A stretch of 64,000 nt of DNA from an uncultured Acetatifactor sp. (GCA_910578215.1 CAJTPH010000005.1:1-64000), one strand, 5' to 3'; shown: positions 27,603 through 36,863, counted from the stretch's first letter. Made by a program: numbers and translations. Notes: generated by a model not told the origin, from the letters alone.

Positions 27603-29753
27603 TCATTTTAAATATTCCACCACTTCTCCCGTGTCTATATCCGGTAAAAGGATAGACTCATAGGACAAAAAAGGATAGATAATGGCAGATATCTGCATTC
27701 CTATCTCCTTCGGACTTCCTGCCCCATTCTCCAACTCATAAATCACGGATTCCCTTTTAGGGACATAAAAGACGTTATTTCCATCCGAATAAAATGACAG
27801 CGGCTCCTCCGGCACCAGAACTTTTCTGAAAGGTTCTTCCTCCCTCTCCTGGGCGCCAAAATAATATGCCGTGAGCGCGCCGTTTCGCTCCCGGTCCGTA
27901 TATAAGATCCTGTCTCTGTCCAGCAGGAATTTTCCTGCCGCAATGCCATAAACGGTTTCCGCGCGGCCTTCCTTCAGCGAATATCTGCACAGTCTTGATA
28001 TATTATCCAGGAAAAAAAAGCTGTTTCCGTCAAAGGCCACATTCCCACTATGATAGGAAAACAACACTTTTCTGCTGCCGCTCAGGATATTGACCTCGCT
28101 GACCTGGTCTGACGATATAAAATAAATTCTGTCCTCTCTTACCACAAAGCCGACGATCTCGCTGTAAAATACCGCTCCTTTTCCAAGCTTCCCCAGCCCC
28201 AGTACGGAAGCTTTTTCCTGGTTGGCATTATCCTGAAAAACAGTGCGGCTTTCAAAGGTATCCAGATCCACACACACCACAGAAAAGGTATCATACAGCT
28301 TTGAAAAATATCTGCCCTTATTGTCATAGCTGCGCTCCATGTAATAAATACAGTTTCCCTCCCCATAAAATGGGGAGAAAATATCCTTATTTCCACGGAA
28401 CACATCCCTGACCAGGGCATAGCTGTCGCCGCTCTCCTTTTCCCTGACGGCTATATAGGCGCCTTCCTGGGGATGATAGTCCAAATACACAAGACAGTCC
28501 CGGCTCTCGTAATAAAACCTGTTATCCAGATTATAAAGAACCTCCGGCGTCTCAGCTGCGTCTGTTTTGCCGGAACATCCGGCAAGGCACGGCACACAGA
28601 ATAACACCCAGAGAAACACCCCTGCCCTATTGGCTCCCGGCTTTTTTCCCCAGTGGTTTGTATAAGCTTTTAATATAATACCTGCAAGCAGCGCTCCCAA
28701 TAAGACATTGATCATAATAAGAAGCGCTTTCGTATGCCCCGGCACCTGGATGAACTGATACACCTGCCTGTCAGTAAGCTCGTTATACTCAAATACCGTC
28801 CCCTGATAATATCCTGTCCCGATCAGAAAACCCAAGGGGCCCGGCAGAAAATATTTCATGTATTGCTTAGGCAGCCCGTAATAGGGCAGCAGTATCAGCG
28901 CAAGCGTCGCCAACATGGAAACCGCATATTTTCTGAACACTACGATTGCCGCGCTGACGGTCAGCCCCCACAGCGCACAGCCTGCCATGCGGAACAGACA
29001 AATACGGACTGCCGCCTCCAGCAGGCTTATGCTGCCTGAATATCCGGAGAAGGTCTCCAGGCTCTGGACAGGATAATTCCCATGGCTGAAGCCATACCCC
29101 CAATGAAAAAAAACTGCTCGGGTGCAAAAATCCAATATACATACGCATAAGCTTAACAAAACAACCAGCAGTATTTTTCCCCTGGCGGTCCTTCTCTCCC
29201 CATTTGCCGACATTCTGATGACGGCATCCATCTCGCTCACATTCTCCCTGCCAAAGCATAGCAGCGCAAGGATCATAATAGTCAGAAGAAGCCCCATATC
29301 CAGGGATTCCTTTGAAATAAGGGCACTCCAGGCATTTGTGTCAAGCAAATATCTGTTTTCCGGGCTTTCGCGGGCAAAAAGATACTGCTTATACAAAAGG
29401 TCATAGCCCTTTTTGTACGCCTGCAGCTGCTCCAGCTCCGCAAGCTGGGAACGATACGCTTCTTCCGTCATCTCCCCCAGGGAATATCTTTGGTAAATAG
29501 TCTGCAGCAGACTTTCCGCCTGACTGAATTCCTCATCCTTATCGGAAAAGAATTTTGCCGTCTCCTCATCCACCCTTCCTGCCACATAAGACAGGTATTT
29601 GACATAATAGGACCTGTACCCTGCTGCCTCGGATACCCCGGGACCATATAGTAAAAAAAGCTCCATGGCTTTCAGTAAAACAAATACCGCTGCTATCAGA
29701 AATCCCCCCGAATGGCACATCAGCTTTTTCCATTCATACCTTCCCACATCCAT
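27603..29753 (-). CDS. ABC-2-like permease fused to a lipoprotein-like beta-propeller domain
   Basis: Residues 1-365 form an ABC-2-type permease: a helix near 15-35, a large extracellular loop (40-150) and a cluster of five or six helices (152-365). Then KKPGANRAGVFLWVLFCVPC and LAGCSG (370-395) look exactly like a lipoprotein signal peptide with lipobox LAGC (Cys393). Residues 400-716 are a soluble, Tyr/Asp-rich repetitive region resembling bacterial beta-propellers (recurring FYYESRDCLVYLD, IYFISSDQV, VFYVPKRES). So one frame appears to join a permease and a lipoprotein, possibly cleaved by signal peptidase II. It is last in the transporter operon, with an ATG five bases after the previous stop. 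Confidence 0.75.
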   Translation of the reverse strand: MDVGRYEWKKLMCHSGGFLIAAVFVLLKAMELFLLYGPGVSEAAGYRSYYVKYLSYVAGRVDEETAKFFSDKDEEFSQAESLLQTIYQRYSLGEMTEEAYRSQLAELEQLQAYKKGYDLLYKQYLFARESPENRYLLDTNAWSALISKESLDMGLLLTIMILALLCFGRENVSEMDAVIRMSANGERRTARGKILLVVLLSLCVCILDFCTRAVFFHWGYGFSHGNYPVQSLETFSGYSGSISLLEAAVRICLFRMAGCALWGLTVSAAIVVFRKYAVSMLATLALILLPYYGLPKQYMKYFLPGPLGFLIGTGYYQGTVFEYNELTDRQVYQFIQVPGHTKALLIMINVLLGALLAGIILKAYTNHWGKKPGANRAGVFLWVLFCVPCLAGCSGKTDAAETPEVLYNLDNRFYYESRDCLVYLDYHPQEGAYIAVREKESGDSYALVRDVFRGNKDIFSPFYGEGNCIYYMERSYDNKGRYFSKLYDTFSVVCVDLDTFESRTVFQDNANQEKASVLGLGKLGKGAVFYSEIVGFVVREDRIYFISSDQVSEVNILSGSRKVLFSYHSGNVAFDGNSFFFLDNISRLCRYSLKEGRAETVYGIAAGKFLLDRDRILYTDRERNGALTAYYFGAQEREEEPFRKVLVPEEPLSFYSDGNNVFYVPKRESVIYELENGAGSPKEIGMQISAIIYPFLSYESILLPDIDTGEVVEYLK

Positions 29754-29757
29754 CCGC

Positions 29758-30933
29758 CTACCTCACCTTCCATAATAGCCATCCCGCAACTGCAAGCCCT
29801 ATGAGCAAAAATACCGCCACACCTGCTGCCGTGATGCTCTGGGGCACAGGATACCCTGCCAGATTGCTGAAATCGGGACGCAAAATAAGGGTTCTTGCGC
29901 AGAGCAGGGAAACCGGATTCCATAAACGGCTGCTATTATAAATGTGGTCATAGGCTGTCACGCATACCATTACTGAAATCAGATTCAGCATAAGCGCCGC
30001 CAGAATTCTTCTGGCACACAGCGAAAACAGTATAAATATCATACAGAGCACGCACAGTCCCGTGATCTTATATATCGAAAGCGCCAAGTACCCCTGCCCC
30101 ATGGACAGGTTCAGAAGCGTATCCTTAAATCCCTTGATTGCATAAAGAGGGCTTGCCGTACCTTCTGTTCCCCCGAAAAAAAGGGCAAACATACAAAAGT
30201 CCCATACGGCAAAAAGAATGCCCATTGCCACAAAGAACAATAAAGCCGAAAAAAGCTTTGCCAGATATACCCTTCCGCGGCCGTTCCTGGAAGTCCTGAT
30301 AATATACTTCATTTCCGTTTCTTCCTCCTTCACAAACACCGACGCACAGCCATAGACCGTCAGCATCAGCAAAAGGACGGATGAAAAATCATAGTAGAAC
30401 AAGCTCTGATACATTTCCGTGTTATAAAAATCCCTTATCTCCCTGCCGTGGAATGCCTTTCCAATGTACAAGCTCCTCCTATATTCGTACGTGTTTCCCC
30501 GTTCCTGATAGAAGTCCATATTTTTCTTTGCTTCCGAAACGATTCCTGCCGCATACGATCTGTAGGTATAGTCATATTCCAGCTCCTCCAGAAAGCATTT
30601 CCGGAAGAAAAGCTCGTCGCTGTACACATTATAGGTATAGCTGTTTTCATCCACCCTCGTGCTTGCCGTCTGATTCTGCACTGTCTCATAAATAGGTCTG
30701 TATATCTCCAGCAGGCTGTTTATTTTTTCAAGGGTGATTTCCCCGCTGTATACCGGGTAAAGCTCCTCGTATGCCTCTTTAAATTCCTCAAGATTGCTGC
30801 CGGAAAACAGAGAAGCCTCCTGATATACACTATATATCTTACATCCGTCTGCAATAAGCACAAGCAGGAGTATCAAGAGCATTACGGGTGTCAGAAAATG
30901 CTTGCGGAGCTCGTAATAAACTAATTTCAGCAT
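29758..30933 (-). CDS. ABC-2-type permease subunit
   Basis: A 391-residue membrane protein with one N-terminal helix (VMLLILLLVLIADG), a long extracellular loop of about 130 residues, then five more helices (about 185-385). This matches the permease half of ABC-2 exporters of the kind used for bacteriocin immunity or lipid/peptide export. It overlaps the ATPase gene by seven bases, typical of a transporter operon. It is paralogous in layout to the N-terminal part of the next gene, so the two likely form a heterodimer. Substrate unknown. Confidence 0.82.
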   Translation of the reverse strand: MLKLVYYELRKHFLTPVMLLILLLVLIADGCKIYSVYQEASLFSGSNLEEFKEAYEELYPVYSGEITLEKINSLLEIYRPIYETVQNQTASTRVDENSYTYNVYSDELFFRKCFLEELEYDYTYRSYAAGIVSEAKKNMDFYQERGNTYEYRRSLYIGKAFHGREIRDFYNTEMYQSLFYYDFSSVLLLMLTVYGCASVFVKEEETEMKYIIRTSRNGRGRVYLAKLFSALLFFVAMGILFAVWDFCMFALFFGGTEGTASPLYAIKGFKDTLLNLSMGQGYLALSIYKITGLCVLCMIFILFSLCARRILAALMLNLISVMVCVTAYDHIYNSSRLWNPVSLLCARTLILRPDFSNLAGYPVPQSITAAGVAVFLLIGLAVAGWLLWKVR

Positions 30934-31799
30934 TGGCTTTCCCCTTTACAGCAGCATAAAAACACCTCGTCCAGATTTGCCCCTACGGAAACTGCGCTTT
31001 GATCCGGCTTTTCCCCGGAGATCATCCGAATATGCACATCCTTCCCTTCCCGTCTGATATTACTGATTATGATGCCTTCCTCTCCCAGAAATCTCTTTTC
31101 CTCCCGGGTTGTAACCTGCCACACCTTTCCCTCAAGCGTCCGTTCCAATTCCTCTATTCTGCCCTTGTGTATAATCTCGCCCTGATCCATGATAATGACC
31201 TGGCTGGCAATATACTCCACGTCTGACACTATGTGAGTCACAAGAAGCACAATCCGCCCCTCGGCAAATTCGGAAATCAAATTCCGAAACCGGATGCGCT
31301 CCTGTGGGTCCAGCCCCGCAGTGGGCTCGTCCAGAATCAGTACCTTCGGAAGATTAACCATGGCCTGGGCTATTCCCAGTCTCTGGCGCATCCCCCCCGA
31401 AAGCGCACCGACCTTTTTCCCTCTGCTGTCAGACAGATTAACCTTATCAAGCAGCTCCCGGATGCGCTCCTTCCCTTTCCCCCCGGGGACACCCTTGAGC
31501 ACGCACATATATTCCATGAATTCCTGCACGGAGAATTCTCTGTAAAACCGGGGATACTGGGGCAAATATCCGATATTTGAATAAAATTGGCTGCCCATGC
31601 CCGCCACATCTCTTTCATCCATAATAACTTTCCCGGAATCCGCCTTCAAAAGCCCCAGAAAAATATTGATCAAGGTAGTCTTTCCTGCGCCGTTTTTCCC
31701 CAGGAGTCCGTAAACGCCATTTTCCATGGCCACGGAGACCCCCTTCAGTACCTCCTGTTTTCCATATGTTTTATGAATGTCCCGCAGCTCTATCTTCAT
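30927..31799 (-). CDS. ABC transporter ATP-binding protein
   Basis: 290 residues with Walker A GKNGAGKTTL (about 35-44), Q-loop GYLPQYPRF, signature LSGGMRQRLGIAQ, Walker B KVLILDEPTAGLDP and switch His in LLVTHIVSDV. The C-terminal 70 residues are the small domain seen in CcmA/NatA-like ATPases. The start has GGAGAGGATTC upstream. It powers the two permease-type proteins encoded just downstream. The neighbourhood (GHKL/LytTR regulator and two lipoproteins) is like peptide-sensing or immunity exporters, but no precursor peptide gene is visible. Confidence 0.92.
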   Translation of the reverse strand: MKIELRDIHKTYGKQEVLKGVSVAMENGVYGLLGKNGAGKTTLINIFLGLLKADSGKVIMDERDVAGMGSQFYSNIGYLPQYPRFYREFSVQEFMEYMCVLKGVPGGKGKERIRELLDKVNLSDSRGKKVGALSGGMRQRLGIAQAMVNLPKVLILDEPTAGLDPQERIRFRNLISEFAEGRIVLLVTHIVSDVEYIASQVIIMDQGEIIHKGRIEELERTLEGKVWQVTTREEKRFLGEEGIIISNIRREGKDVHIRMISGEKPDQSAVSVGANLDEVFLCCCKGESQC

Positions 31800-31843
31800 G
31801 AATCCTCTCCAACCGCCGAATGGTCTGTTATTCTGTCTCCATA

Positions 31844-33172
31844 TTACTTAAATGACACGGTTCCCGCTTTAAACTGCTTATTGTCCCCATACGGACGCTG
31901 CAGCAGCACCGCCGTCTGCCGGTCCTCCAGATAACAGATATGCGGAGCCCGGTAGGCTTCTGTATCTCCCAACTCATACACTTTAGATACCAGCTTTCCA
32001 GTGCGAACGTCATACAATCGCAGCTCCCATCCGATATTTTCCTTTTCTACTGCCGTGACGAAGTAATTGCCCTTATCAGACCCCCATACACAGTTGCTCT
32101 CTATTTTTTCGGACGTTTTTATGATCTGTGTGCTGTCCCCGGAAGGATCATATGCCCAGACCTCTCCGCTCGCCCTGTCGTCCTGAATGTCCTCACTGAA
32201 TATGGTATACTCCGAAAGGACGCTCATAACATCAAATTTATTACCCCTGTGTATAGAAAGACCGCTTCCGTCGGTTTTGACGCTCCCATAACATGTATAA
32301 CTCTCTCCGTTTTCAATACAGCTGCCCAGGAAGACAATTCTGCTGTCGTTCTCCGCAAAAGCGATCTGGCTCACCCAGGACAGACTGCCCGCCGTTTTAT
32401 CATCTTGTTTTTCATCCACCTGCAATACCTCCGTTTTCTCATGGGTATTTACATCATAAACATAAATTCCCTTCCTTCGATCACACACCGCAATCCTGCC
32501 GCCGTCCCTGGACGGAGCCGTTTGATATAGAAATATGAGCTCTGCCTCTAATTCTGTCACATCTATCGTTTTATCCATACACAGGTTTGCGTCATAGTAG
32601 GCGTACATGATATGGTAGCTGCCCTCAATGTGCCCTCCCCCAAACCCCACAACTGCCGTTGTATTGTTGTCCGATTTGGGGGTCTCAGAGAAAACCTTAT
32701 AGGCTATTACATAGCCGCTGTCCGTTATCCAGGTCCTGAGGTCTCCGTACTCGCCGTCACTGTCCGGATACTCGGTTTCCGCGATCACCCTCTTCCCGGT
32801 CAGCTCATATAAATATATTTTGTCGGCAAACACAAGAATTTTGTCCTCTCCGGCATACTGTATCTCATCCATCCCCTGAAACTGATTCAGCTCCTTTTTC
32901 ACCGATACATTGTCAATCTCAACCGACTTGCTGCCATTCCCCTGGTTCTCGCTCAATTGGGGGGCTCCCTGCGAAGGCGGATCAGTCTGAGCAATTACAG
33001 AACCTTCAAAAGCTTCCAGCTCAGGATAGATTCCTGCCACATTATTCACATTCCCACTGGCAGAACAGCCCGAACAAAGCAGCATGAAGCAGCCCAAAAT
33101 TGAAATTAGGCTTTTGTTTTTCTTATTAATTTTTTTATTATTTTTCATTATTTCTGTTATTCTCTTTTTCAT
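31844..33172 (-). CDS. Lipoprotein, probable beta-propeller
   Basis: The 442-residue protein starts with a long basic stretch (MKKRITEIMKNNKKINKKNK), then the hydrophobic LISILGCFMLLCSGC with lipobox CSGC near Cys36. The mature part has repeated strand-turn units (RIAVCDRRKGIYVYDVNTHE; ELRLYDVRTGKLVSKVYEL; KIYLYELTGKRVIAETEY), which suggest a WD40/YncE-like propeller. It resembles the extracytoplasmic part of the permease fusion at 27603-29753. GGGGGAG precedes the ATG. It lies 2 bases from the upstream lipoprotein gene, so both belong to one operon. It may act as an external sensor or substrate-capture partner; this is inferred. Confidence 0.75.
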   Translation of the reverse strand: MKKRITEIMKNNKKINKKNKSLISILGCFMLLCSGCSASGNVNNVAGIYPELEAFEGSVIAQTDPPSQGAPQLSENQGNGSKSVEIDNVSVKKELNQFQGMDEIQYAGEDKILVFADKIYLYELTGKRVIAETEYPDSDGEYGDLRTWITDSGYVIAYKVFSETPKSDNNTTAVVGFGGGHIEGSYHIMYAYYDANLCMDKTIDVTELEAELIFLYQTAPSRDGGRIAVCDRRKGIYVYDVNTHEKTEVLQVDEKQDDKTAGSLSWVSQIAFAENDSRIVFLGSCIENGESYTCYGSVKTDGSGLSIHRGNKFDVMSVLSEYTIFSEDIQDDRASGEVWAYDPSGDSTQIIKTSEKIESNCVWGSDKGNYFVTAVEKENIGWELRLYDVRTGKLVSKVYELGDTEAYRAPHICYLEDRQTAVLLQRPYGDNKQFKAGTVSFK

Positions 33173-33174
33173 AA

Positions 33175-34233
33175 TTATTCTCCCCCTCTGTAGAAAAGCA
33201 CGGAATTTGACTTGTTCATCATCAGCACGTCATCCGGATAGTCAGCGCTGTTACACGGAACCGAGACTGCGTAAAACGTGGTGTTTTCCAGTTCTGCCGC
33301 GTTTAAGTCAAACTCGATTACGTCCGCCTGACCGCTTTTAAGCACCGAAAGGAAGGAGTCCTTTCCGTTGTATGTCAGCGGCTCATGATTTAAATAAAAC
33401 ACCGTTTTATATTCCGCCCCCGGATGTCCCATAATAATATATTTAATGTGGATTGTCTCTTTCCCCGATAGGTCGGCAGTCTCCTTCAGCAGCATGGACT
33501 GCTCTGAGACGTAGAGTCTTGTTTGCACATCCTTGTCCAAATTTGTAATTTCCGCCCCTGTTTCCTCTGACAGCTTCTTTATGAAATCCTGGTCCGTTTC
33601 CATTTCCTCCTGTGTTAAATTGCGAATAGCTTCCCTGTTTATCTCATTCGCCTTCTCCGTAAGCTTCTGATCCTGCCCGGCAGCCGCCTGAAAGAGAATC
33701 GGATAGACCGCTTCCATTGCCTTGTGGGAATGCCCATAGGAAAAGCTGTCCTTCATATCAGGCATAAACTCCGGGTTCGTAATGCTTGTAATACACACGC
33801 TTAATTTCTCGCCCTCTTTTCCTGTCACAGGCATAAACTGAATGATATGGTTCTCATCCTTGTTCTCCTCCAGCTCAAACAGATGCATGTACCGGTAGCC
33901 TGTATCCGTCCCCTTCACCTTATAAGGCTGGGGAATGCCGTCAAGAAAAACAAGAAAGCCGCAATTCCTTGCAATTCCGGAGCCCTGCATAAAATAGGGA
34001 ATCTCCATTTCTCCGCCCTCATAGGTCAAACAGTATGTACTGTTATCTCCCCACAGGACGCCATGAGAGATAGTACCCATGACCGTGGTTTCCAGTTCTC
34101 CCTCCTCCCGCTCAAACGGATTTTCCGCTTGTTCCTCCTCATCCATAATAAAGTCCACATTTTGCTGTCCGCATCCTCCAAGCAGGCACAGACAGACCAT
34201 CATGCCTGCCGCCGTTAAATACCTTCTTTTCAT
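33175..34233 (-). CDS. Lipoprotein of unknown function
   Basis: From ATG 34233 it starts MKRRYLTAAGMMVCLCLLGG with a lipobox LGGC (Cys21). The mature protein of about 330 residues is acidic after the lipid anchor (DFIMDEEEQAENPFEREEGE) and then has mixed strands and helices; I do not recognise the family. A short extension to 34263 is possible but the GGAG site fits 34233. As the first gene of the transporter operon, downstream of a terminator and a TATGCT -10-like site near 34295, it is likely the promoter-proximal gene under control of the adjacent two-component pair. Confidence 0.7.
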   Translation of the reverse strand: MKRRYLTAAGMMVCLCLLGGCGQQNVDFIMDEEEQAENPFEREEGELETTVMGTISHGVLWGDNSTYCLTYEGGEMEIPYFMQGSGIARNCGFLVFLDGIPQPYKVKGTDTGYRYMHLFELEENKDENHIIQFMPVTGKEGEKLSVCITSITNPEFMPDMKDSFSYGHSHKAMEAVYPILFQAAAGQDQKLTEKANEINREAIRNLTQEEMETDQDFIKKLSEETGAEITNLDKDVQTRLYVSEQSMLLKETADLSGKETIHIKYIIMGHPGAEYKTVFYLNHEPLTYNGKDSFLSVLKSGQADVIEFDLNAAELENTTFYAVSVPCNSADYPDDVLMMNKSNSVLFYRGGE

Positions 34234-34304
34234 TTTCAGCTCCACCTCTTTGCAAAAATCCAAAGCAAATTAATTTTCCCTTCTTCCGGCAATGAGCATA
34301 ACAC

Positions 34305-34327
34305 AAAAAAACGGCTTACGCCGTTTG
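34305..34327 (-). terminator. Terminator after the histidine-kinase gene
   Basis: CAAACGGC / GCCGTTTTTTTG on the minus strand makes a stem with a TAAG-type loop followed by seven T. It lies about 70 bases after the kinase stop and separates the regulator genes from the lipoprotein/transporter operon, so the latter probably has its own promoter. Confidence 0.75.
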
Positions 34328-34398
34328 TTGCAATAACTGGGTACTGTTCATGTAGAAATTGAACCTTGCAGGGAAATTGTGCAGGAAAGGCTGCAAAA

Positions 34399-35667
34399 TC
34401 AATTTTTAATACCTGACATATATAAGATGAGCATAACGCGAAATGTGTTGCCGCCGGGACATATCTCCATAATTCCATCATGTTTTTCCACTATTTTCCG
34501 CACGTTCTCCAGACCTATACCATGCAGCCCGTTGGCCTTTTTTGTGGTAAACAGCTTCTGATTCCTTTTTTCCAGTTTTCCGTTATAGCTGTTTTCAATT
34601 TGAATCCGCAGGACGCCCTGCTTTAATTCTATATTGACATCCAGCCTTTTTTCCTCTGTCTGTCTTGCCGCCTCAACAGCGTTTTCCAGTAGATTACCCA
34701 AAATTACATTAACGTCAAAGGAATGGCTCACGGTCTTCGGAAGCCGCACATTTACATTAACAGTACGCAGTTCCTCCTTTGCCCTGCGAATCATATAATT
34801 CATCACACTATCTATCTCAAGGTTTCCGGAAGACACTATTTCATTAGGGTTTGTTATAAATTCCTCCATGTCTCCTATATATTTTTCAATCGCCCTGCTG
34901 TTATCCTTTACAGCCAGCAGCTTCAGCTCGTTCATATGGTGTTTCATGTCATGTCTCAGCGCTTTTACCTTTTCTTCTCCCTGCAGCATTACATCCAGCT
35001 GATTTACATAACCCTGAATCCTTTGACGGAGCATCTCGTTTTCATATTGGTTTACAAGGGCCTCCGACATCATGTTATACAAATAAAAGGTAAAGAAATT
35101 CACCAGAATCAGACCGATGCTTGCTATGACAAGCCCGGTCTCCGTACTGCTCTCCGTATAAATCATCCCGCAGAGCATTCCTATGCTGCACAGAGGTACC
35201 AGCCCCAGCGAAATATTTCTGATGTTTTCCTTTTTCCTTCTCACATCCACAATCTTTTCCGTAAGCAGCTCGCAAATCAGTATCAGAAATATATCCAGCA
35301 CCTCATAAATCTGGCTGAAGCCCAGACCATCCTTATAATTTACAAACGGAAGAATGGCAATCGTGCTGCAGCCCATGTTAATCACATAGACAGAACCTGT
35401 CACAAAAAGAATCGTCTTTACCGACCTGCTGTAGGTGAGCATGATCAACCCTATTCCCACCAAATTGCAGGCAATATTGACCCACACCATGTGAAATACA
35501 AGATACAGGGCCGTATTGATTACGAAAAAAAATCCATAAGCCAGCATATGGCATAAGCTGCCGCAGCGGTTTCCGCCCTCTTTATCGTCAGTAAATATGT
35601 GTATAAAGCGGCTGATCAAGTAAACTCTAAACAGATTTGCTGCAACGCAGATAATAAAATCCGCCAT
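34399..35667 (-). CDS. GHKL sensor histidine kinase (AgrC-like)
   Basis: 422 residues: six or seven membrane helices in the first 200 residues, then a coiled helix and a GHKL kinase core. The phospho-acceptor is in ALRHDMKHHMNELKL (about His241), the N-box is ILGNLLENAVEAARQ, and the glycine motif is GLHGIGLENVRKIV. This layout is that of peptide-sensing AgrC/ComD-type kinases, though no AgrB or AgrD is present. The gene follows the LytTR regulator by three bases. The ATG has GGGGGTAGGAA upstream. Confidence 0.9.
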   Translation of the reverse strand: MADFIICVAANLFRVYLISRFIHIFTDDKEGGNRCGSLCHMLAYGFFFVINTALYLVFHMVWVNIACNLVGIGLIMLTYSRSVKTILFVTGSVYVINMGCSTIAILPFVNYKDGLGFSQIYEVLDIFLILICELLTEKIVDVRRKKENIRNISLGLVPLCSIGMLCGMIYTESSTETGLVIASIGLILVNFFTFYLYNMMSEALVNQYENEMLRQRIQGYVNQLDVMLQGEEKVKALRHDMKHHMNELKLLAVKDNSRAIEKYIGDMEEFITNPNEIVSSGNLEIDSVMNYMIRRAKEELRTVNVNVRLPKTVSHSFDVNVILGNLLENAVEAARQTEEKRLDVNIELKQGVLRIQIENSYNGKLEKRNQKLFTTKKANGLHGIGLENVRKIVEKHDGIMEICPGGNTFRVMLILYMSGIKN

Positions 35668-35670
35668 TTC

Positions 35671-36372
35671 CTACCCCCTTAACAGTTTTTCACGCACTTG
35701 CTTTCGATACGCTTTACTGATTGGCAGCATCATACCATTGTCCATCTCCACCATTTCATAGGCATACCGTACCACATGGGTCTTATTTATCACATACGAC
35801 TGGTGAATCGTGAAAAATTCCCCGGGGAGCTTTTTCTCCAGCTCCCTTATTCCTCCATAAAACTCTTTTTCCGCACCCGCAGCCACTATTTTTATTTTCC
35901 GCCCCTGGCTCTCAAAATAAATGATTTCTCCATATGCCATATAGTAATAATCCCTGCCGTCTTGGAACTGAAACTTCTCCGCATTTTTCTCCAGCAGCTT
36001 TACCGCCAAGTCCAGCGAATCCTCTATCTGCCGGCGGGTAATGGGCTTCACCAGAAAATCCAGCGGCTGAGACTTGAATAATTTCTGCGCATAGGCAGGC
36101 TCCCCGGATATGTAAACGATCTGCATTCCTCTGTCTTCCAGGCTGTTGCGGATAAAACCGCCTACCTCGATCCCCGATAATTTAAACAATTCAATATCAA
36201 GGAACAAAACGTCAAGATGGCCTCCCTGTTCTAAATATTTACACAGTTCTTCGCCTGTGTACCATATCTTAACATCCATCTTAACCTTATTTCTTTCCGC
36301 GTACAGCAAAATCATCTCCTCAATAGAGGAACAAATATTAATTCCGTCGTCACATATTCCTATATTATACAT
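35671..36372 (-). CDS. LytTR-family response regulator
   Basis: A receiver domain (CDDG acidic pair near residues 7-9, phospho-acceptor in DVLFLDIEL, Lys in FLVKPITRRQ) is followed by a LytTR DNA-binding domain (EIIYFESQGRKIKI, then GEFFTIHQSYVINKTHV and MLPISKAYRKQVREKL). The start 36372 is preferred since GAGGCGCGGT precedes it; the frame extends to 36417 without a site. It is the partner of the GHKL kinase, and LytTR proteins bind direct repeats upstream of targets, here most likely the lipoprotein/transporter operon. Confidence 0.92.
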   Translation of the reverse strand: MYNIGICDDGINICSSIEEMILLYAERNKVKMDVKIWYTGEELCKYLEQGGHLDVLFLDIELFKLSGIEVGGFIRNSLEDRGMQIVYISGEPAYAQKLFKSQPLDFLVKPITRRQIEDSLDLAVKLLEKNAEKFQFQDGRDYYYMAYGEIIYFESQGRKIKIVAAGAEKEFYGGIRELEKKLPGEFFTIHQSYVINKTHVVRYAYEMVEMDNGMMLPISKAYRKQVREKLLRG

Positions 36373-36527
36373 ACCGCGCCTCGTAATATTTCTTTTATAA
36401 AATAATACATCTTCCATGTTTATATTTCAACCCTTCATTTAATCGGTGTGCGCTTAAGCAAGCCCTAAATCAGCGGCACATCCTGATTTTACGGGATTTT
36501 GCCCGGCTGCAATATCATAACACGCTC

Positions 36528-36863
36528 CCCCGTATCAATCAAACAGACCACAACGCCTCTGCCCGTCAGCTGCAGCGGCGGTCTCTGCACCTGGGCAATG
36601 CCGCTTACGATCATGCTGTTGGGATCAAACGCGTATGGATTCGTTTCCTGCTGCATCAGCCCATACAGCTTTGGAACGCTCTTATAGTCAAACAGATGCG
36701 CATCCTCATTGGACAGCTCGCTGCGCCTTAAGTACACGATAGTATAAAGGTTATCTATACTGACCACACATTGATCCAAATTCCTCGTCTCCACAAATGA
36801 TACCGGAAAATCCGTCAGGATATCAAAATAATCATTAGAGAGAATTTTGTCCCTGCATTCCAT
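36528..36863 (-). pseudogene. S8 protease, 5' part
   Basis: From ATG 36863 (AGAGGTAGGATT upstream) 112 codons encode MECRDKILSNDYFDILTDFP, a typical prodomain-like start of clostridial S8 proteases, and end LTGRGVVVCLIDTG, the catalytic Asp motif. At 36528 the sequence leaves the gene for the inserted element and soon meets a stop (36489), adding ERVMILQPGKIP. Exactly 112 codons plus the 460 codons (stop included) at 27572-26193 give 572 codons in frame. The present short product would be inactive. Confidence 0.88.

Larger units (their letters stand above)
27577..36527. mobile_element. 8,951-bp insertion in the S8 protease gene
   Basis: The protease frame is cut exactly here. The host copy would read GATACGGGGATTGAC on the minus strand; here CCCC (plus strand) is present at both junctions, 27573-27576 and 36528-36531. 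The ends carry imperfect inverted repeats TGTTA-N5-TTGCA, each 5 bases inside its junction (27582-27596; 36508-36522). All seven genes inside are on the minus strand, like the host gene. No transposase or recombinase is inside, so it is non-autonomous, or decayed, or moved by an enzyme encoded elsewhere. Removing it restores the reading frame. Confidence 0.75.

Noticed and set aside
34399..36372. Complete agr quorum-sensing system
   Set aside because: The kinase is AgrC-like and the regulator LytTR-type, but no AgrB protease or AgrD peptide gene is found nearby on either strand.
27577..36527. Prophage or ICE
   Set aside because: There are no integrase, capsid, relaxase or conjugation genes; only regulator, lipoprotein and ABC transporter genes are inside.
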